The notes under the pieces were generated by a model, which saw nothing but the letters and a program-made list of their open reading frames with translations, searched no databases and was not told where the DNA came from. Shown piece by piece: positions 8,570 through 16,992 of a stretch of DNA of 64,000 nt (position 1 is its first letter; the number at the start of each line of letters is the position of its first letter). Source of the DNA: a bacterium (GTDB taxonomy: Bacteria > Zhuqueibacterota > Zhuqueibacteria > Residuimicrobiales > Oceaniaggregativiventaceae); contig JAKQNP010000023.1 of the NCBI GenBank assembly GCA_029565675.1, positions 48,233 to 112,232 of the forward strand, given 5' to 3'. Both the position numbers and the translations under genes were made by a program.

Positions 8570-9652
8570 ATGGCTCGCGTCTACAATTTCAATCCCGGAC
8601 CGTGCACATTGCCGCTTTCGGCGCTGGAAAAATGCCAGGCCGAATTTTTGGATTTTCATGGCACTGGCATGTCCATTGTCGAAGCTTCACACCGTTCAAA
8701 AGACTATGAAGCGGTTCACAACGATGCGCAAAAACTGTTGCGCACCCTGATGAACATCCCGGATGACTATCAAATCATCTTTCTCGGCGGCGGTGCAAGT
8801 TTGCAGTTCTGCATGGTACCGATGAATTTTATTCCGGCCGGCCGTTCGGCAGATTATGTCATCACCGGCGCATGGGCAAAAAAAGCCTATAAAGAGGCAG
8901 CGCTTGTTGCCAAAGCTCATATTGTCGCTTCTTCTGAGGCTGATCACTATACCTATATCCCCAAAGCGGAGTCTTATGACCGCGATCCCCAGGCCGCTTA
9001 CCTCCATGTGACCAGCAACAACACGATCTACGGGACCGAATGGCAAAGCTATCCCGACTTTGGCACAACCCCGGTGGTTGTTGACATGTCGTCTGATATC
9101 CTTTCGCGACGAGTCGACGTAAGCAAATTTTCGCTGATTTATGCCGGCGCGCAAAAAAATCTCGGCCCCGCCGGCGTTACCGTCGTCATCATCAAAGACA
9201 ACTTTGCCAAACAGGCCAACAACGGCTTGCCCACCATGCTCAGCTATCGAACTCACATCGACAACAATTCGCTTTTCAATACGCCGCCGGTGTTCGCTAT
9301 CTATCTCATGAAACTCGTGCTCGAATGGGTCGATGCACAGGGCGGCCTCAAAGCAATCGAAAGCCTCAATCGGAAAAAAGCAGAACTTTTGTACAGCGCC
9401 ATCGACAGCAGCGAAGGTTACTACCGCGGCACGGCAAAACCTGACTCGCGTTCGTGGATGAATGCGACGCTTCGCCTTCCCGACGAGGAACGCGAACAAA
9501 AATTTATCGCGGAGGCAAAAGGTCAGGGGTTGGTTGGTCTGAAAGGTCACCGAGATGTCGGCGGCATTCGAGTCTCGATGTACAATGCCATGCCGTTAAG
9601 CGGTATCGAAAAGTTGGTTCAATTTATGGCTGAATTCAAGCGCAAAAATTGA
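8570..9652 (+). CDS. serC: Phosphoserine aminotransferase
   Basis: SerC is a pyridoxal-phosphate enzyme that transfers the amino group of glutamate to 3-phosphohydroxypyruvate. The 360-residue length is standard. The N terminus YNFNPGPCTLP, the GTGMSIVEASHRSKDY stretch and FLGGGASLQF are diagnostic. The cofactor lysine is in YAGAQKNLGPAG, near residue 195. The C-terminal GLKGHRDVGGIRVSMYNAMP region is also typical. AGAGGA precedes the ATG. The gene lies 65 bases after serA on the same strand, and an intrinsic terminator at 9676-9704 closes the operon. Confidence 0.95.
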   Translation: MARVYNFNPGPCTLPLSALEKCQAEFLDFHGTGMSIVEASHRSKDYEAVHNDAQKLLRTLMNIPDDYQIIFLGGGASLQFCMVPMNFIPAGRSADYVITGAWAKKAYKEAALVAKAHIVASSEADHYTYIPKAESYDRDPQAAYLHVTSNNTIYGTEWQSYPDFGTTPVVVDMSSDILSRRVDVSKFSLIYAGAQKNLGPAGVTVVIIKDNFAKQANNGLPTMLSYRTHIDNNSLFNTPPVFAIYLMKLVLEWVDAQGGLKAIESLNRKKAELLYSAIDSSEGYYRGTAKPDSRSWMNATLRLPDEEREQKFIAEAKGQGLVGLKGHRDVGGIRVSMYNAMPLSGIEKLVQFMAEFKRKN

Positions 9653-9675
9653 CCGATCTTGCAGAATTGATGTTC

Positions 9676-9704
9676 AAAGCCCGGCTCTATTTTGCCCGGG
9701 CTTT
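9676..9704 (+). terminator. Intrinsic terminator of the serine operon
   Basis: AAAGCCCGG (9676-9684) pairs perfectly with CCGGGCTTT (9696-9704) and is followed by TTC. It lies 24 bases after the serC stop and before the convergent SGNH lipoprotein gene, so it may serve both strands. Confidence 0.85.
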
Positions 9705-9722
9705 TCACTTCTCTGGGCACCC

Positions 9723-10388
9723 TTACTGCGAGGGCAACAGCGGCAACAGCGCCTTTGCCCACTCGGCATAGGCGGCAGGTGTCAGATGCACGCCGTCAGT
9801 CGTGTAGCGATCGAGCAGAATACCTTCCGGTGCCAGGACAGGATTCAAATCGACGAACGCAATTTGCCGGCGAACTGCCCAGCGCCGCAACTGTTGATTG
9901 AGTTTCCTGACTCGGCGATTGTGCAGCTCCGCTTCCCGCCAGCGCGGCGATACGGCCAAAACCGCATGCAGAATCGGCTCAATACCATGTTCCTGCAGGC
10001 GCTCGACCGCGGTCGCCAGGTTTTCGGCCACCCGATTCACCGGGATATCGTCATAGAGATCGTTGATGCCGCCCATGATACAGCAGCAGTGCGGGTTGAC
10101 TTGCATCACCAGATCAAGCCGCTGCAAAAATCCGGCAGTAATGTCGCTGCCGATTCCCATGTTCAGAACATCGTCGCGCTGCAGCAGCTGAGGCCAGTCG
10201 CCGCCATAGGTGATCGAATTGCCCAAGATCACCACAGCAAACGATCGGTCACAGAACTGGCCGATCTCCTTGATCCGCGGCTGATAGTTCGGGTTTTGCC
10301 AGATCAACCGCTCTTCTTCACTCTCTATTGATGAACACGCCGCCACACAAAGGACAGCCAACAACAGCGCGTGCAGGTCATTTCGCAT
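9723..10388 (-). CDS. SGNH/GDSL-hydrolase lipoprotein
   Basis: The 221-residue protein starts at the ATG at 10386-10388 with AGAGG upstream and carries a lipoprotein signal (VAAC, Cys18). All four SGNH blocks are visible: LGNSITYGG with the nucleophile Ser58, the Gly of NMGIGSD, GGIND (Asn109) and the DGVHL triad residues Asp198 and His201. Such enzymes hydrolyse esters and often deacetylate or deacylate surface polysaccharides. This one would act in the periplasm or at the cell surface. It converges with serC and diverges from the PII-like gene. The substrate is not predictable from sequence. Confidence 0.88.
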   Translation of the reverse strand: MRNDLHALLLAVLCVAACSSIESEEERLIWQNPNYQPRIKEIGQFCDRSFAVVILGNSITYGGDWPQLLQRDDVLNMGIGSDITAGFLQRLDLVMQVNPHCCCIMGGINDLYDDIPVNRVAENLATAVERLQEHGIEPILHAVLAVSPRWREAELHNRRVRKLNQQLRRWAVRRQIAFVDLNPVLAPEGILLDRYTTDGVHLTPAAYAEWAKALLPLLPSQ

Positions 10389-10500
10389 TCCAAAACCTCT
10401 CGCTTTGATCAATGCTTGCTTTTTATGATCAACCTGACTATCTTTTCCTGAAGCGAAATCAAGGACCACACCTTCTCACCGGAGCCATGGAGGTTGGACG

Positions 10501-10806
10501 ATGAAAATGCTGATGTGCATTGCCAGCAACAGTGTGATGAACGATCTGGTTCACTTGTTCGAAAGTCAAAAATTGAACAATTTTCATGTCTTGCGCGATG
10601 TTACCGGACGCATGCTCAACTGCGATCTGCGCATGAACACCGCTGTATATCCCGGATATCATGCAGCGGTATTCAGCCTGATCAAGGAAGAAGCGAAAAT
10701 CTCGGCTGTGCTCGAATCAATCCGCGAATACAATCGCTCGATCAAAACGGCCAATGATAAAATCCATGCCCTCACCTGGCGCATCGAGGAATGGATTTAC
10801 GATTGA
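10501..10806 (+). CDS. Small PII-like protein
   Basis: This 101-residue protein starts MKMLMCIASNSVMNDL and ends ALTWRIEEWIYD. The length, the predicted beta-alpha-beta alternation and the terminal strand with W and acidic residues resemble PII-like or CutA-like trimeric sensors of uncharacterised type. The assignment comes from recalled pattern, not from a search. GGAGG lies nine bases before the ATG. It is a single gene whose last ten bases overlap the 3' end of the convergent radical SAM gene. No typical GlnB nucleotide loop or uridylylated tyrosine motif is visible, so classical nitrogen signalling should not be assumed. Confidence 0.6.
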   Translation: MKMLMCIASNSVMNDLVHLFESQKLNNFHVLRDVTGRMLNCDLRMNTAVYPGYHAAVFSLIKEEAKISAVLESIREYNRSIKTANDKIHALTWRIEEWIYD

Positions 10807-12374
10807 GGTGTGGCGATTGCCGCTCCCCCCGTCTCTGCCAGGCCAAAGAACGGCGCATGATTGGCGGTGAAAATCGATGGTTCACGGTTGAATATTTTGC
10901 GCAAGGTGCCATCCGATCGCATCTCCTGCTGTAAAAATTGTCTGATCGCCCGGCGATCCCAACCGTGTGGATGACTAAAATCGCGGTAAAGAGAGAGATC
11001 TCCCTCGCTGAACGGCCGCGTTGACACAAAGCGGCTGTCCGGGCTGCCGGATGGCAGGCTGAAAATCGCTGCATTGACAAAGTCGATCATTTCACTGTTG
11101 CGACGCAAAAATGCCAAGGTCTCACGCGCTTCCACCAGCGATTCATGTGGTGTACCAAACAGCACGTATCCATAGATCTTGATCCCCGCATCGCGCAAAT
11201 TCCGCAATATTTTCTCGCTTTGCTCCAGTCGAATTCCTTTTTGCATTCGGCGCAATACCTGTTGATTGCCGCTTTCAAAACCGATCTTGAGCATCACACA
11301 GCCGGCAGCCGCCAGATCGCGGCAAAAACCGGCATCCAACAGCTGTGGCTCGAGACGCACATAGCCATACCAGGGAACTGAAACCGGATTGGCGGCCAGC
11401 TCGACACAAAAATCGATTGGCAGTGCGTTGTCGAGAAAATGGATCAAGCCCGGGTGCCAAAGTTCGATCAGCCTCTCCAGCTCGTTCCGTGCAGTTTTCG
11501 CATCCAGGGCGAGATAAGGATTGCCTTCTGCGCGTTCAGGACAAAAACGGCAACGGCGCCAATAACATCCCATCGAGACGGCAAAAGGCAAAATGAATGT
11601 TGGAGCCAAATAATCGGTGCAATAGAGACCGCCATATTCGCTGTGATCCGACAATTCGCTTTTTGCCGCGATGCCGAACCGCTGCAACAATGGTGTTTCT
11701 CCGGGTCCGGCCACACACAGGTCCACCAGATCAGTGAACAGCGCCGGTTTGCTTTGGGTGTGCAACCAGGAATTGACCAATCCCCCGCCGAGATAAATCG
11801 GCACTTGCGGCATATGCCGGCGCAGCAGGCCGATCAGAGCAAAGGCGCACAGCGCTTGATTGAGAAAAGAGATCGACAGACCGACAAGCTCAGGCTGCAG
11901 CGCCTGGAGGCGCGGAATCAGCTTGTCGACATAGTAGGAGTAAAACAGATTTTGTTGCGGATTTTCTGCCGCCCAGCGCAAATCGGCGCTGCGGGTGGGC
12001 CGGCGGCCCAGCTGAACATAATTGGCCAAACCGGCAGCTGCCTGAACGGTTTTGCCATGCTGCTGCAACAGATAATCGATTTCGCCGACGATGCGGCGAT
12101 AGGAATCGATACGGCTATAGGACGACAGAGATCTGAGAGCAGCGAGATTCGCGGATCGGTTGTGCACAGCTTGATGCAAGCGTTTGTGATGTGAGTCAAT
12201 CGGTTGCTGAAGCAGATGCAGCTGTGCTTCGAGATTGGCATCGATGCAAACACAAGGAATTTGTTCATCCTGCAGTGCGCCGTGCAAACGCGCGATGCCG
12301 GCCGGCGGTTCACAGGGTTTGGCAACCGGTGGATAAATCAGTACGACCGGTCGGTTTTCGACGCGCTTCAGCAT
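10797..12374 (-). CDS. B12-binding-type radical SAM protein
   Basis: The 525-residue protein begins MLKRVENRPVVLIYPP, a typical N terminus of a cobalamin-binding Rossmann domain (about residues 1-250, with LGGGLVNSW near the end). A radical SAM domain follows. Its iron-sulphur cluster motif is CYWRRCRFC (CxxxxxCxxC, a widened spacing) near residues 265-280, with GFESGNQQVLRRMQKG downstream. The class cleaves SAM reductively and often methylates or rearranges unreactive carbons, but no substrate can be named. The frame stays open for 39 codons before the chosen ATG, across a strong hairpin, and the ribosome site is weak. It is divergent from a small membrane-protein gene. Without the canonical CxxxCxxC its exact subfamily is uncertain. 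Confidence 0.82.
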   Translation of the reverse strand: MLKRVENRPVVLIYPPVAKPCEPPAGIARLHGALQDEQIPCVCIDANLEAQLHLLQQPIDSHHKRLHQAVHNRSANLAALRSLSSYSRIDSYRRIVGEIDYLLQQHGKTVQAAAGLANYVQLGRRPTRSADLRWAAENPQQNLFYSYYVDKLIPRLQALQPELVGLSISFLNQALCAFALIGLLRRHMPQVPIYLGGGLVNSWLHTQSKPALFTDLVDLCVAGPGETPLLQRFGIAAKSELSDHSEYGGLYCTDYLAPTFILPFAVSMGCYWRRCRFCPERAEGNPYLALDAKTARNELERLIELWHPGLIHFLDNALPIDFCVELAANPVSVPWYGYVRLEPQLLDAGFCRDLAAAGCVMLKIGFESGNQQVLRRMQKGIRLEQSEKILRNLRDAGIKIYGYVLFGTPHESLVEARETLAFLRRNSEMIDFVNAAIFSLPSGSPDSRFVSTRPFSEGDLSLYRDFSHPHGWDRRAIRQFLQQEMRSDGTLRKIFNREPSIFTANHAPFFGLAETGGAAIATPQS

Positions 12375-12405
12375 GATGTGCAACAGGCATTCAGCAGTCT
12401 GTCGT

Positions 12406-12433
12406 TGTCGGCGGCAACCGTTCGCCGCCGACA
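12406..12433 (-). repeat. Perfect hairpin upstream of the radical SAM gene
   Basis: TGTCGGCGGC (12406-12415) and GCCGCCGACA (12424-12433) form a perfect 10-bp stem with an 8-base loop. The element lies 32 bases before the ATG of the radical SAM gene and would be in its leader. It could be an attenuator or an operator. No U-run follows on either strand. Confidence 0.5.
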
Positions 12434-12679
12434 GCCGCTCGACGGCCGATCCGGCGATAGAAATATGGCTTTTGCGCCCGGGCTCGCGCAATTATTTTCT
12501 TGCATTTGTGCGAATAAGTGGTTATAAAATGGAAACTGCAGATGTATGGCGCTTGCCGACCTGACGCAGTTAGCGATCTTCAAACGACACTCGGTGATTG
12601 GAAATCGGTAGCGAAGGCAGGCGATTTGCAGTTGCCGACAAGCATCCTTCTCTTCACGTAACAATGAGGAATAGTGGTT

Positions 12680-13162
12680 ATGCAAGTGATTCTCGTTCTG
12701 GTGCTGGTGTTGTTGATTTCGATTCTGGCCTTGACTGCTTGGCGGTTGTATCGCCAAACCCGTTTTGGCAAATTGAAAGAAGCGCTCGGCATGTACCGCT
12801 TGTTGGTGATCATCCGCAAAAGTCAGCCGGGGATTAACCGTTTCCTGCAATTGTCGGATGCGGAACGAGCCCTGTTGGTGACCAAACTGAACGAGCGCTG
12901 GAAATCCCTTCTGCGCGGTTTCGCCAAATTGGCGCCCTATTGCAGCGGCGTAAAAAGCACGCAGAGCCTCTTGCCGATCGAAACAGGCGAAAACTGGTCG
13001 GTGATGCGCATCTATTCGTTGGCCGCCTATCAAGATTACCGCGCTTGTGTTGAACTGTTGGAAGACCCCCACTATCGCGAGCTGCGCAATTACTTTGAAA
13101 TCCATCTGGTTTTCGGTGAACGGTTGTTGGCCGAAGGAGATGAACTCAAATCGCTCTTTTAG
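12680..13162 (+). CDS. Membrane-anchored hypothetical protein
   Basis: The 160-residue protein starts with one strongly hydrophobic segment (about residues 3-21), a basic stop-transfer stretch (WRLYRQTRFGK), and then a soluble domain facing the cytoplasm or periplasm. The C-terminal part (IETGENWSVMRIYSLAAYQDYRACVELL) looks like a small alpha/beta domain. I do not recognise the family. GAGGA lies nine bases before the chosen ATG; a GTG at 12674 is closer than ideal. It diverges from the radical SAM gene and converges with a Cys-rich gene, sharing the TTAG bases of both stop codons. Confidence 0.65.
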   Translation: MQVILVLVLVLLISILALTAWRLYRQTRFGKLKEALGMYRLLVIIRKSQPGINRFLQLSDAERALLVTKLNERWKSLLRGFAKLAPYCSGVKSTQSLLPIETGENWSVMRIYSLAAYQDYRACVELLEDPHYRELRNYFEIHLVFGERLLAEGDELKSLF

Positions 13163-13485
13163 GCCTCACCCTCTTCTTGCGCGGCATCTGTTTTCTTGAA
13201 CAGTGCAGCCAATTTCTGCCTTGCCACGGCTGCCGGATCTTGCCCCTTGTCGCTGCCGGCTCGATTGATCAACTCAAAATAATCACAAAAATTCGCCGCC
13301 TCTTTATCCCGCACCCAGGTTGCTTCAGATTCCTTGCATTCATGATAGGCCTGGCGGTCATAATGGCGGCACAGCAGACAACAGCGCAAATAACTGCTGC
13401 AGCGCGGACAAATGTCCTGGCGAAACAATTTGCGGTCGATGGTCTGTTCAAAACCACATCGGTGACACAACACCTGGTAAAGCAT
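13159..13485 (-). CDS. Cys-rich zinc-binding hypothetical protein
   Basis: The 108-residue protein has a zinc-ribbon-like set of CxxC pairs (C7/C10 and C26/C29). A second Cys cluster follows (C36/C39), then HEC near residue 50 and NFCDYFEL near 67. The pattern CxxCxxYD...C...V.DKE.ANFCDYF recurs in a small uncharacterised bacterial family. The tail after residue 75 is acidic and basic and probably flexible. AGAGAGG lies upstream of the ATG. It is probably a cytoplasmic metal-binding or nucleic-acid-associated protein, but no function is established. Its stop codon overlaps that of the convergent membrane-protein gene. Confidence 0.7.
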   Translation of the reverse strand: MLYQVLCHRCGFEQTIDRKLFRQDICPRCSSYLRCCLLCRHYDRQAYHECKESEATWVRDKEAANFCDYFELINRAGSDKGQDPAAVARQKLAALFKKTDAAQEEGEA

Positions 13486-13750
13486 GCTTGCTGCCTCTCT
13501 TTTCAGCGAATGGTTCCAATTTTGTGCAACAACATAAAGAATTGACACGGCAATCGCAAGAAAAATGATCTCCTCCGATCAGGGTTTGAACCAAAAGTCA
13601 CTGCAAGCCATTTTTTGCGACCAACACCAATTAAGTGTTAACCGGATCTGAAAATAATCACTCGTTTATTTTTTATGCGGCTGCAAAAATGACATTTTTT
13701 ACCCGTGTAAATGGCCAGCAGATCGATTTTTTTAAGAGATCCGGTGTTTC

Positions 13751-13784
13751 GCACCGCATCTGATGGCCGATTCAGGTGCGGTGC
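13751..13784. repeat. Inverted repeat at the transposase 3' end
   Basis: GCACCGCA (13751-13758) and TGCGGTGC (13777-13784) are perfect complements. The loop contains the stop codon of the REP-type transposase. A second small hairpin, CGGTG/CACCG, overlaps on the left (about 13742-13756). It could be a terminator or an IS200/REP end recognised by the transposase. Confidence 0.45.
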
Positions 13785-14197
13785 ATATTCTGCAGCATCT
13801 GCCATTCCTCGGCACAGGAAAAGGTGTGATGCAAACGCTTTTGTTCGGAAAAATAGCGCACCAGTTCGTCGAGCTGTGACCGCGAAACTGAAAACGCCGC
13901 ATAGACCTCAGACCAGGTAAAACGCGGCAAAGGCATCTCCAGGGTTTGCAATTGCTGCAACACGTCGCGCTGCAGGGTTTGCACCAGCCCATCCAGGGCC
14001 TGCGATGAGGGTTGCAGGATCAGCAGATGAATGTGCTCGGGCCGCACCGCGTTCATGCGCAAGGTCATGCTGCGATTTCTGAAAATGCAGTAGAGAAGAC
14101 GCGAAAGCATCTGTTGGATGGTCACCGTTTCAAACACGCGCTGACGCCCGTGAACCTGCCAGATCATGTGCAACCACAGCGTGGTATACCCTACCAT
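13772..14197 (-). CDS. IS200/REP-associated (Y1) transposase-like protein
   Basis: The 141-residue protein fits the IS200-like HUH transposase fold. The metal-binding pair is HIH (about residues 55-57) in EHIHLLI. The C-terminal stretch WSEVYAAFSVSRSQLDELVRYFSEQKRLHH matches the family's FSVS...V..YI..Q..HH block and offers the nucleophile Tyr114. These enzymes cut and rejoin single-stranded DNA; domesticated forms (RAYT) act on REP hairpins. The chosen ATG at 14195-14197 has GGTGGAG upstream; a GTG at 14230 is an alternative. No flanking IS200 partner gene (tnpB) is present, which favours a RAYT or solo element. It may be active, because the frame is intact. Confidence 0.8.
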   Translation of the reverse strand: MVGYTTLWLHMIWQVHGRQRVFETVTIQQMLSRLLYCIFRNRSMTLRMNAVRPEHIHLLILQPSSQALDGLVQTLQRDVLQQLQTLEMPLPRFTWSEVYAAFSVSRSQLDELVRYFSEQKRLHHTFSCAEEWQMLQNMHRT

Positions 14198-14236
14198 ATA
14201 CTCCACCGACAATGGAATCGATGAATCCACAACAAT

Positions 14237-15424
14237 TTATGGAACCTTGATCAACCGCACAAGCGCCCGGTCATCATTCGAATCGATCAGTTGACCGAAA
14301 TAGATGCCGGCAGCCGCCGATTCGCCCTGATCCGTATCGCCATGCCAAAGAAATCGATAACTTCCCGGCGCCAATCTGGCTTCTGCCACCATCCGCACCT
14401 GCCTGCCCAACAGATCGCTGACCAGCAAGGCGACCGTACGTGTTTCCACCCCATCAATCTCAACCGCAAGCTGAGTGCTGGGGTTAAACGGGTTGGGAAA
14501 GGCCTGCAGCCGCAATCGCTCTGGCACCGCGCCGAGGATGACTCCTGAATCAGCGCGACAGATAACTATCGGACCATATTTGTCGGTGCGGCCGTTCAGA
14601 TCGACCTGGTGCAACATGTACCACACCTCGCCGCTGGAGGGCAGATCGCGATCCAAAAACCGATAGATGGCTCCGGTCGACGGTCCGCCTTGCGGTAGAA
14701 TCAACGGCGAAATAGGCCGATACTCCGGAAGCAAATTGTCGCGGCGATAGAGATAAAAGCCGTAAATCTCGAATTCGCTCTCGGTGTGCCATTCGATCTC
14801 GACTCCCTCGCCCGTCTGCCTGGCAGAAAACGAAACCAGGCGCACGGGCAAAGAGGTGTCATTGAAACGCCCCGGAGTGCCGGCGACATTGGCTCCCAAA
14901 TCGGTCCAATGTGCCTGCCAATCGGTGCCGTCGTTCGGATAAGCGCTGCGTTCAAAGCAATGGTTGTCGGGCCATTCCGCTGCGGCATGGCTGAAAGCGT
15001 CCTTCAGCGTGCCGCCGCCATCTTTGAGCTGCAGATAATCCGCACCGCCATTGAGATACAGGCTGCCGTGCATCATGAACTCGATCGAACTGTTGCCAGC
15101 ATCATCGTCGCCAGTGTTGAAAACAATCTCGGGATACGTTTCGCTGAAGGTGGATTGACTGCGGATCACCAGAAAAAATTCTCCCGGCGCCAAAACCAAA
15201 CCGCTGCTGTAGCCATCGGCGTTCAGCGGCTCATCGACTATCTTGTCGCTGCCATCGTTGCCATAAGTCAAAGTATATCCACTCAGATCGATGGGTGAAT
15301 TGCCGATGTTCAGCAACTCCACATAACTCGCATAGCTGTTGGCGGTGCTGTTGACTTCGGTAATAATGACCTGGGCGCTGACGCAGGTCATGGTGCACAA
15401 CAAAATTATCCAGACGATTCGCAT
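14237..15424 (-). CDS. Secreted lamin-tail-domain protein with type IX sorting domain
   Basis: The 395-residue protein has a signal peptide (cleavage after about residue 17, SAQ). A lamin-tail-like domain covers residues 18-180, with IITEVNS...YASYVELLN and LSGYTL. A beta-sandwich follows (LPVRLVSFSARQTGEGVEIEWHT). The C-terminal domain starts near FPNPFNPST and ends in ALVRLIKVP, the type A sorting signal of the type IX secretion system. It is therefore likely exported and surface-attached or released. A consensus promoter sits upstream. The gene is followed by the REP-type transposase on the same strand. The biological role is unknown; lamin-tail domains often accompany extracellular nucleases or adhesins, but no catalytic domain is visible. 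Confidence 0.85.
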   Translation of the reverse strand: MRIVWIILLCTMTCVSAQVIITEVNSTANSYASYVELLNIGNSPIDLSGYTLTYGNDGSDKIVDEPLNADGYSSGLVLAPGEFFLVIRSQSTFSETYPEIVFNTGDDDAGNSSIEFMMHGSLYLNGGADYLQLKDGGGTLKDAFSHAAAEWPDNHCFERSAYPNDGTDWQAHWTDLGANVAGTPGRFNDTSLPVRLVSFSARQTGEGVEIEWHTESEFEIYGFYLYRRDNLLPEYRPISPLILPQGGPSTGAIYRFLDRDLPSSGEVWYMLHQVDLNGRTDKYGPIVICRADSGVILGAVPERLRLQAFPNPFNPSTQLAVEIDGVETRTVALLVSDLLGRQVRMVAEARLAPGSYRFLWHGDTDQGESAAAGIYFGQLIDSNDDRALVRLIKVP

Positions 15425-15479
15425 AAAACCTCCAATTTTAAACGTGATTTATTGCGAATTACTCGTCATTATCTACTTT

Positions 15480-15508
15480 ATTATAATCTTTCTCTAACTA
15501 AATGTCAA
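15480..15508 (-). promoter_or_regulatory. Consensus sigma-70-type promoter
   Basis: Read on the minus strand, TTGACA (15503-15508) and TATAAT (15480-15485) are both perfect and separated by 17 bases. Transcription would start near 15473 and run into the secreted lamin-tail gene, giving a leader of about 50 bases. Confidence 0.8.
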
Positions 15509-15660
15509 GTGGTTTTCGCATTTTTTATCGCAATTTGCGTGATATTTAATTTATTGCAAGGTTTTTAACCAAGGACAAAGGCAAAATGGGCGGCGATCAG
15601 AGGGAGACGGATCTCAGTTGGCAGCTCCAGGTGCGTGTACATTTGGCAGAGCGAACCAAC

Positions 15661-15687
15661 AAAAAAAGCCCCTCGCAGGAGGGGCTT
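15661..15687 (-). terminator. Intrinsic terminator after the rhamnose isomerase operon
   Basis: Read on the minus strand, AAGCCCCTC and GAGGGGCTT form a 9-bp stem with a 4-base loop (15666-15687), followed by a run of T. It lies 27 bases beyond the stop of the rhamnose isomerase gene, the last gene of a four-gene leftward set. Confidence 0.88.
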
Positions 15688-15713
15688 GTGATCAACGGAT
15701 GGGATGAGCGCAA

Positions 15714-16937
15714 TCAAACGCGTTCAGAGTCGGTTTTTTGCCGGTAACCGCTGGCGTCATAGGCTGCAAACGGATCAGCGGGCAAATTTTTGTCGAGCCG
15801 CGCGGCAGCCACCAGGGGGCGGACATCGGCAAGGATCATCGCATTGTTGAATAGCCGGTTGGCGAGAATCAGCTCATCGCGATCCTGCAATTTTTGCAAG
15901 GCGGGTGTGTCGACCAGCATGGCTCTGGCCAGGGCGACCTGTAGAGAATCGATCGAATGCAAAATCGCATGCATGCGGTGTTCCCTGCCGCTGCATTGAT
16001 CGATCATATAAGCCCAATTCTTGTCAGCTTTCGAATTGGTCACCACATCGCCGAGGACAAGCTCGTAAAAAATGCGAGCCATCTCGGGATTGGGTTCAAC
16101 GGAATGGTCGTCATCGGCGGCATAGCGGGTATTGAAGTGAAAGCCCGCCGGCACACCTTCGACCACCAGCCGCATGACGATCTGTTCGATATTCGTGGCG
16201 TGCGGGTGGTGACCCAGGTCGACCAAAACACCCGCATTTTTACCGAGATCTTGCGTCAGCATGTAACTGGTTCCCCAATCCGATATCACGGTGTGATAGG
16301 TACCCGGTTCAAAAAGTTTGTACTCGATCAGCACCTTCACCTTCGGATCGATCTGCTGCATGGTGCGGTGCAAGGAATCTTTCATATTGCGATAAACCCG
16401 GCTCAGCTGCACCTGCCCCGGGTAGGAGGAGCCATCGGGAAACCACAAAGTCACCAGATTGTTGCCGTATTTTTTGGCGATTTCGGCGGACACGACAGTC
16501 TGATCGATATAGCGGTCAACCGTCTCTTTTTCATCGGCGCTATAGCTGTTGCGATGGCTGCCTTTGAGAAAATAGGTCGGATTGATGGCGCCGATTGCCA
16601 ATCCGAGTTCCCTGGTCGCTAGATCGACCTTCTCCACCATTTTCCACGAAGGATTCCAGCCGTCTTCGGTAAAATCCCACAGGATGTGCATGGCGACATT
16701 CGGCGTTGCACCGGTCAGCTGATGAATCATCGCCGCATCCTGCAATTTTTCGAAAATATTGCGTGCGACTCCGGACGGCGTATAATCGCCAAAACGTCCG
16801 GCGCCAAAATTACCGAAAACCCAACTCGGGACTTCGACGCGAAATTTCTGCACGGCATCGATGGCCTGGCGGACTCGCTTAGCACCGAACTCCTGCTCGA
16901 GCAATTGCACACCCAAAGAAATCTGCTTTTCGTTCAT
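15714..16937 (-). CDS. rhaI: L-rhamnose isomerase, RhaI type
   Basis: This 407-residue cytoplasmic TIM-barrel sugar isomerase converts L-rhamnose to L-rhamnulose in well-studied homologues, and some also act on D-allose. Metal-binding regions are visible: IEYKLFEPG (Glu near residue 215), VDLGHHPHATNIE and HFNTRYAADDDHSVEP. The N-terminal SWVFGNFGAGRFGDY is typical of the Pseudomonas/Bacillus type rather than E. coli RhaA. The ATG at 16935-16937 has AGGAGAGGG upstream. It is the last gene of a leftward set with a Wzi-like barrel, a secreted toroid protein and a secreted BNR protein, which suggests use of a rhamnose-containing polysaccharide. No rhamnulokinase or aldolase gene is in the window. 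Confidence 0.85.
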   Translation of the reverse strand: MNEKQISLGVQLLEQEFGAKRVRQAIDAVQKFRVEVPSWVFGNFGAGRFGDYTPSGVARNIFEKLQDAAMIHQLTGATPNVAMHILWDFTEDGWNPSWKMVEKVDLATRELGLAIGAINPTYFLKGSHRNSYSADEKETVDRYIDQTVVSAEIAKKYGNNLVTLWFPDGSSYPGQVQLSRVYRNMKDSLHRTMQQIDPKVKVLIEYKLFEPGTYHTVISDWGTSYMLTQDLGKNAGVLVDLGHHPHATNIEQIVMRLVVEGVPAGFHFNTRYAADDDHSVEPNPEMARIFYELVLGDVVTNSKADKNWAYMIDQCSGREHRMHAILHSIDSLQVALARAMLVDTPALQKLQDRDELILANRLFNNAMILADVRPLVAAARLDKNLPADPFAAYDASGYRQKTDSERV

Positions 16938-16992
16938 TCCCTCTCCTTTGCTTGTCATCCTTCGCGGGTGATCCCAATCGATCGACCACCCT

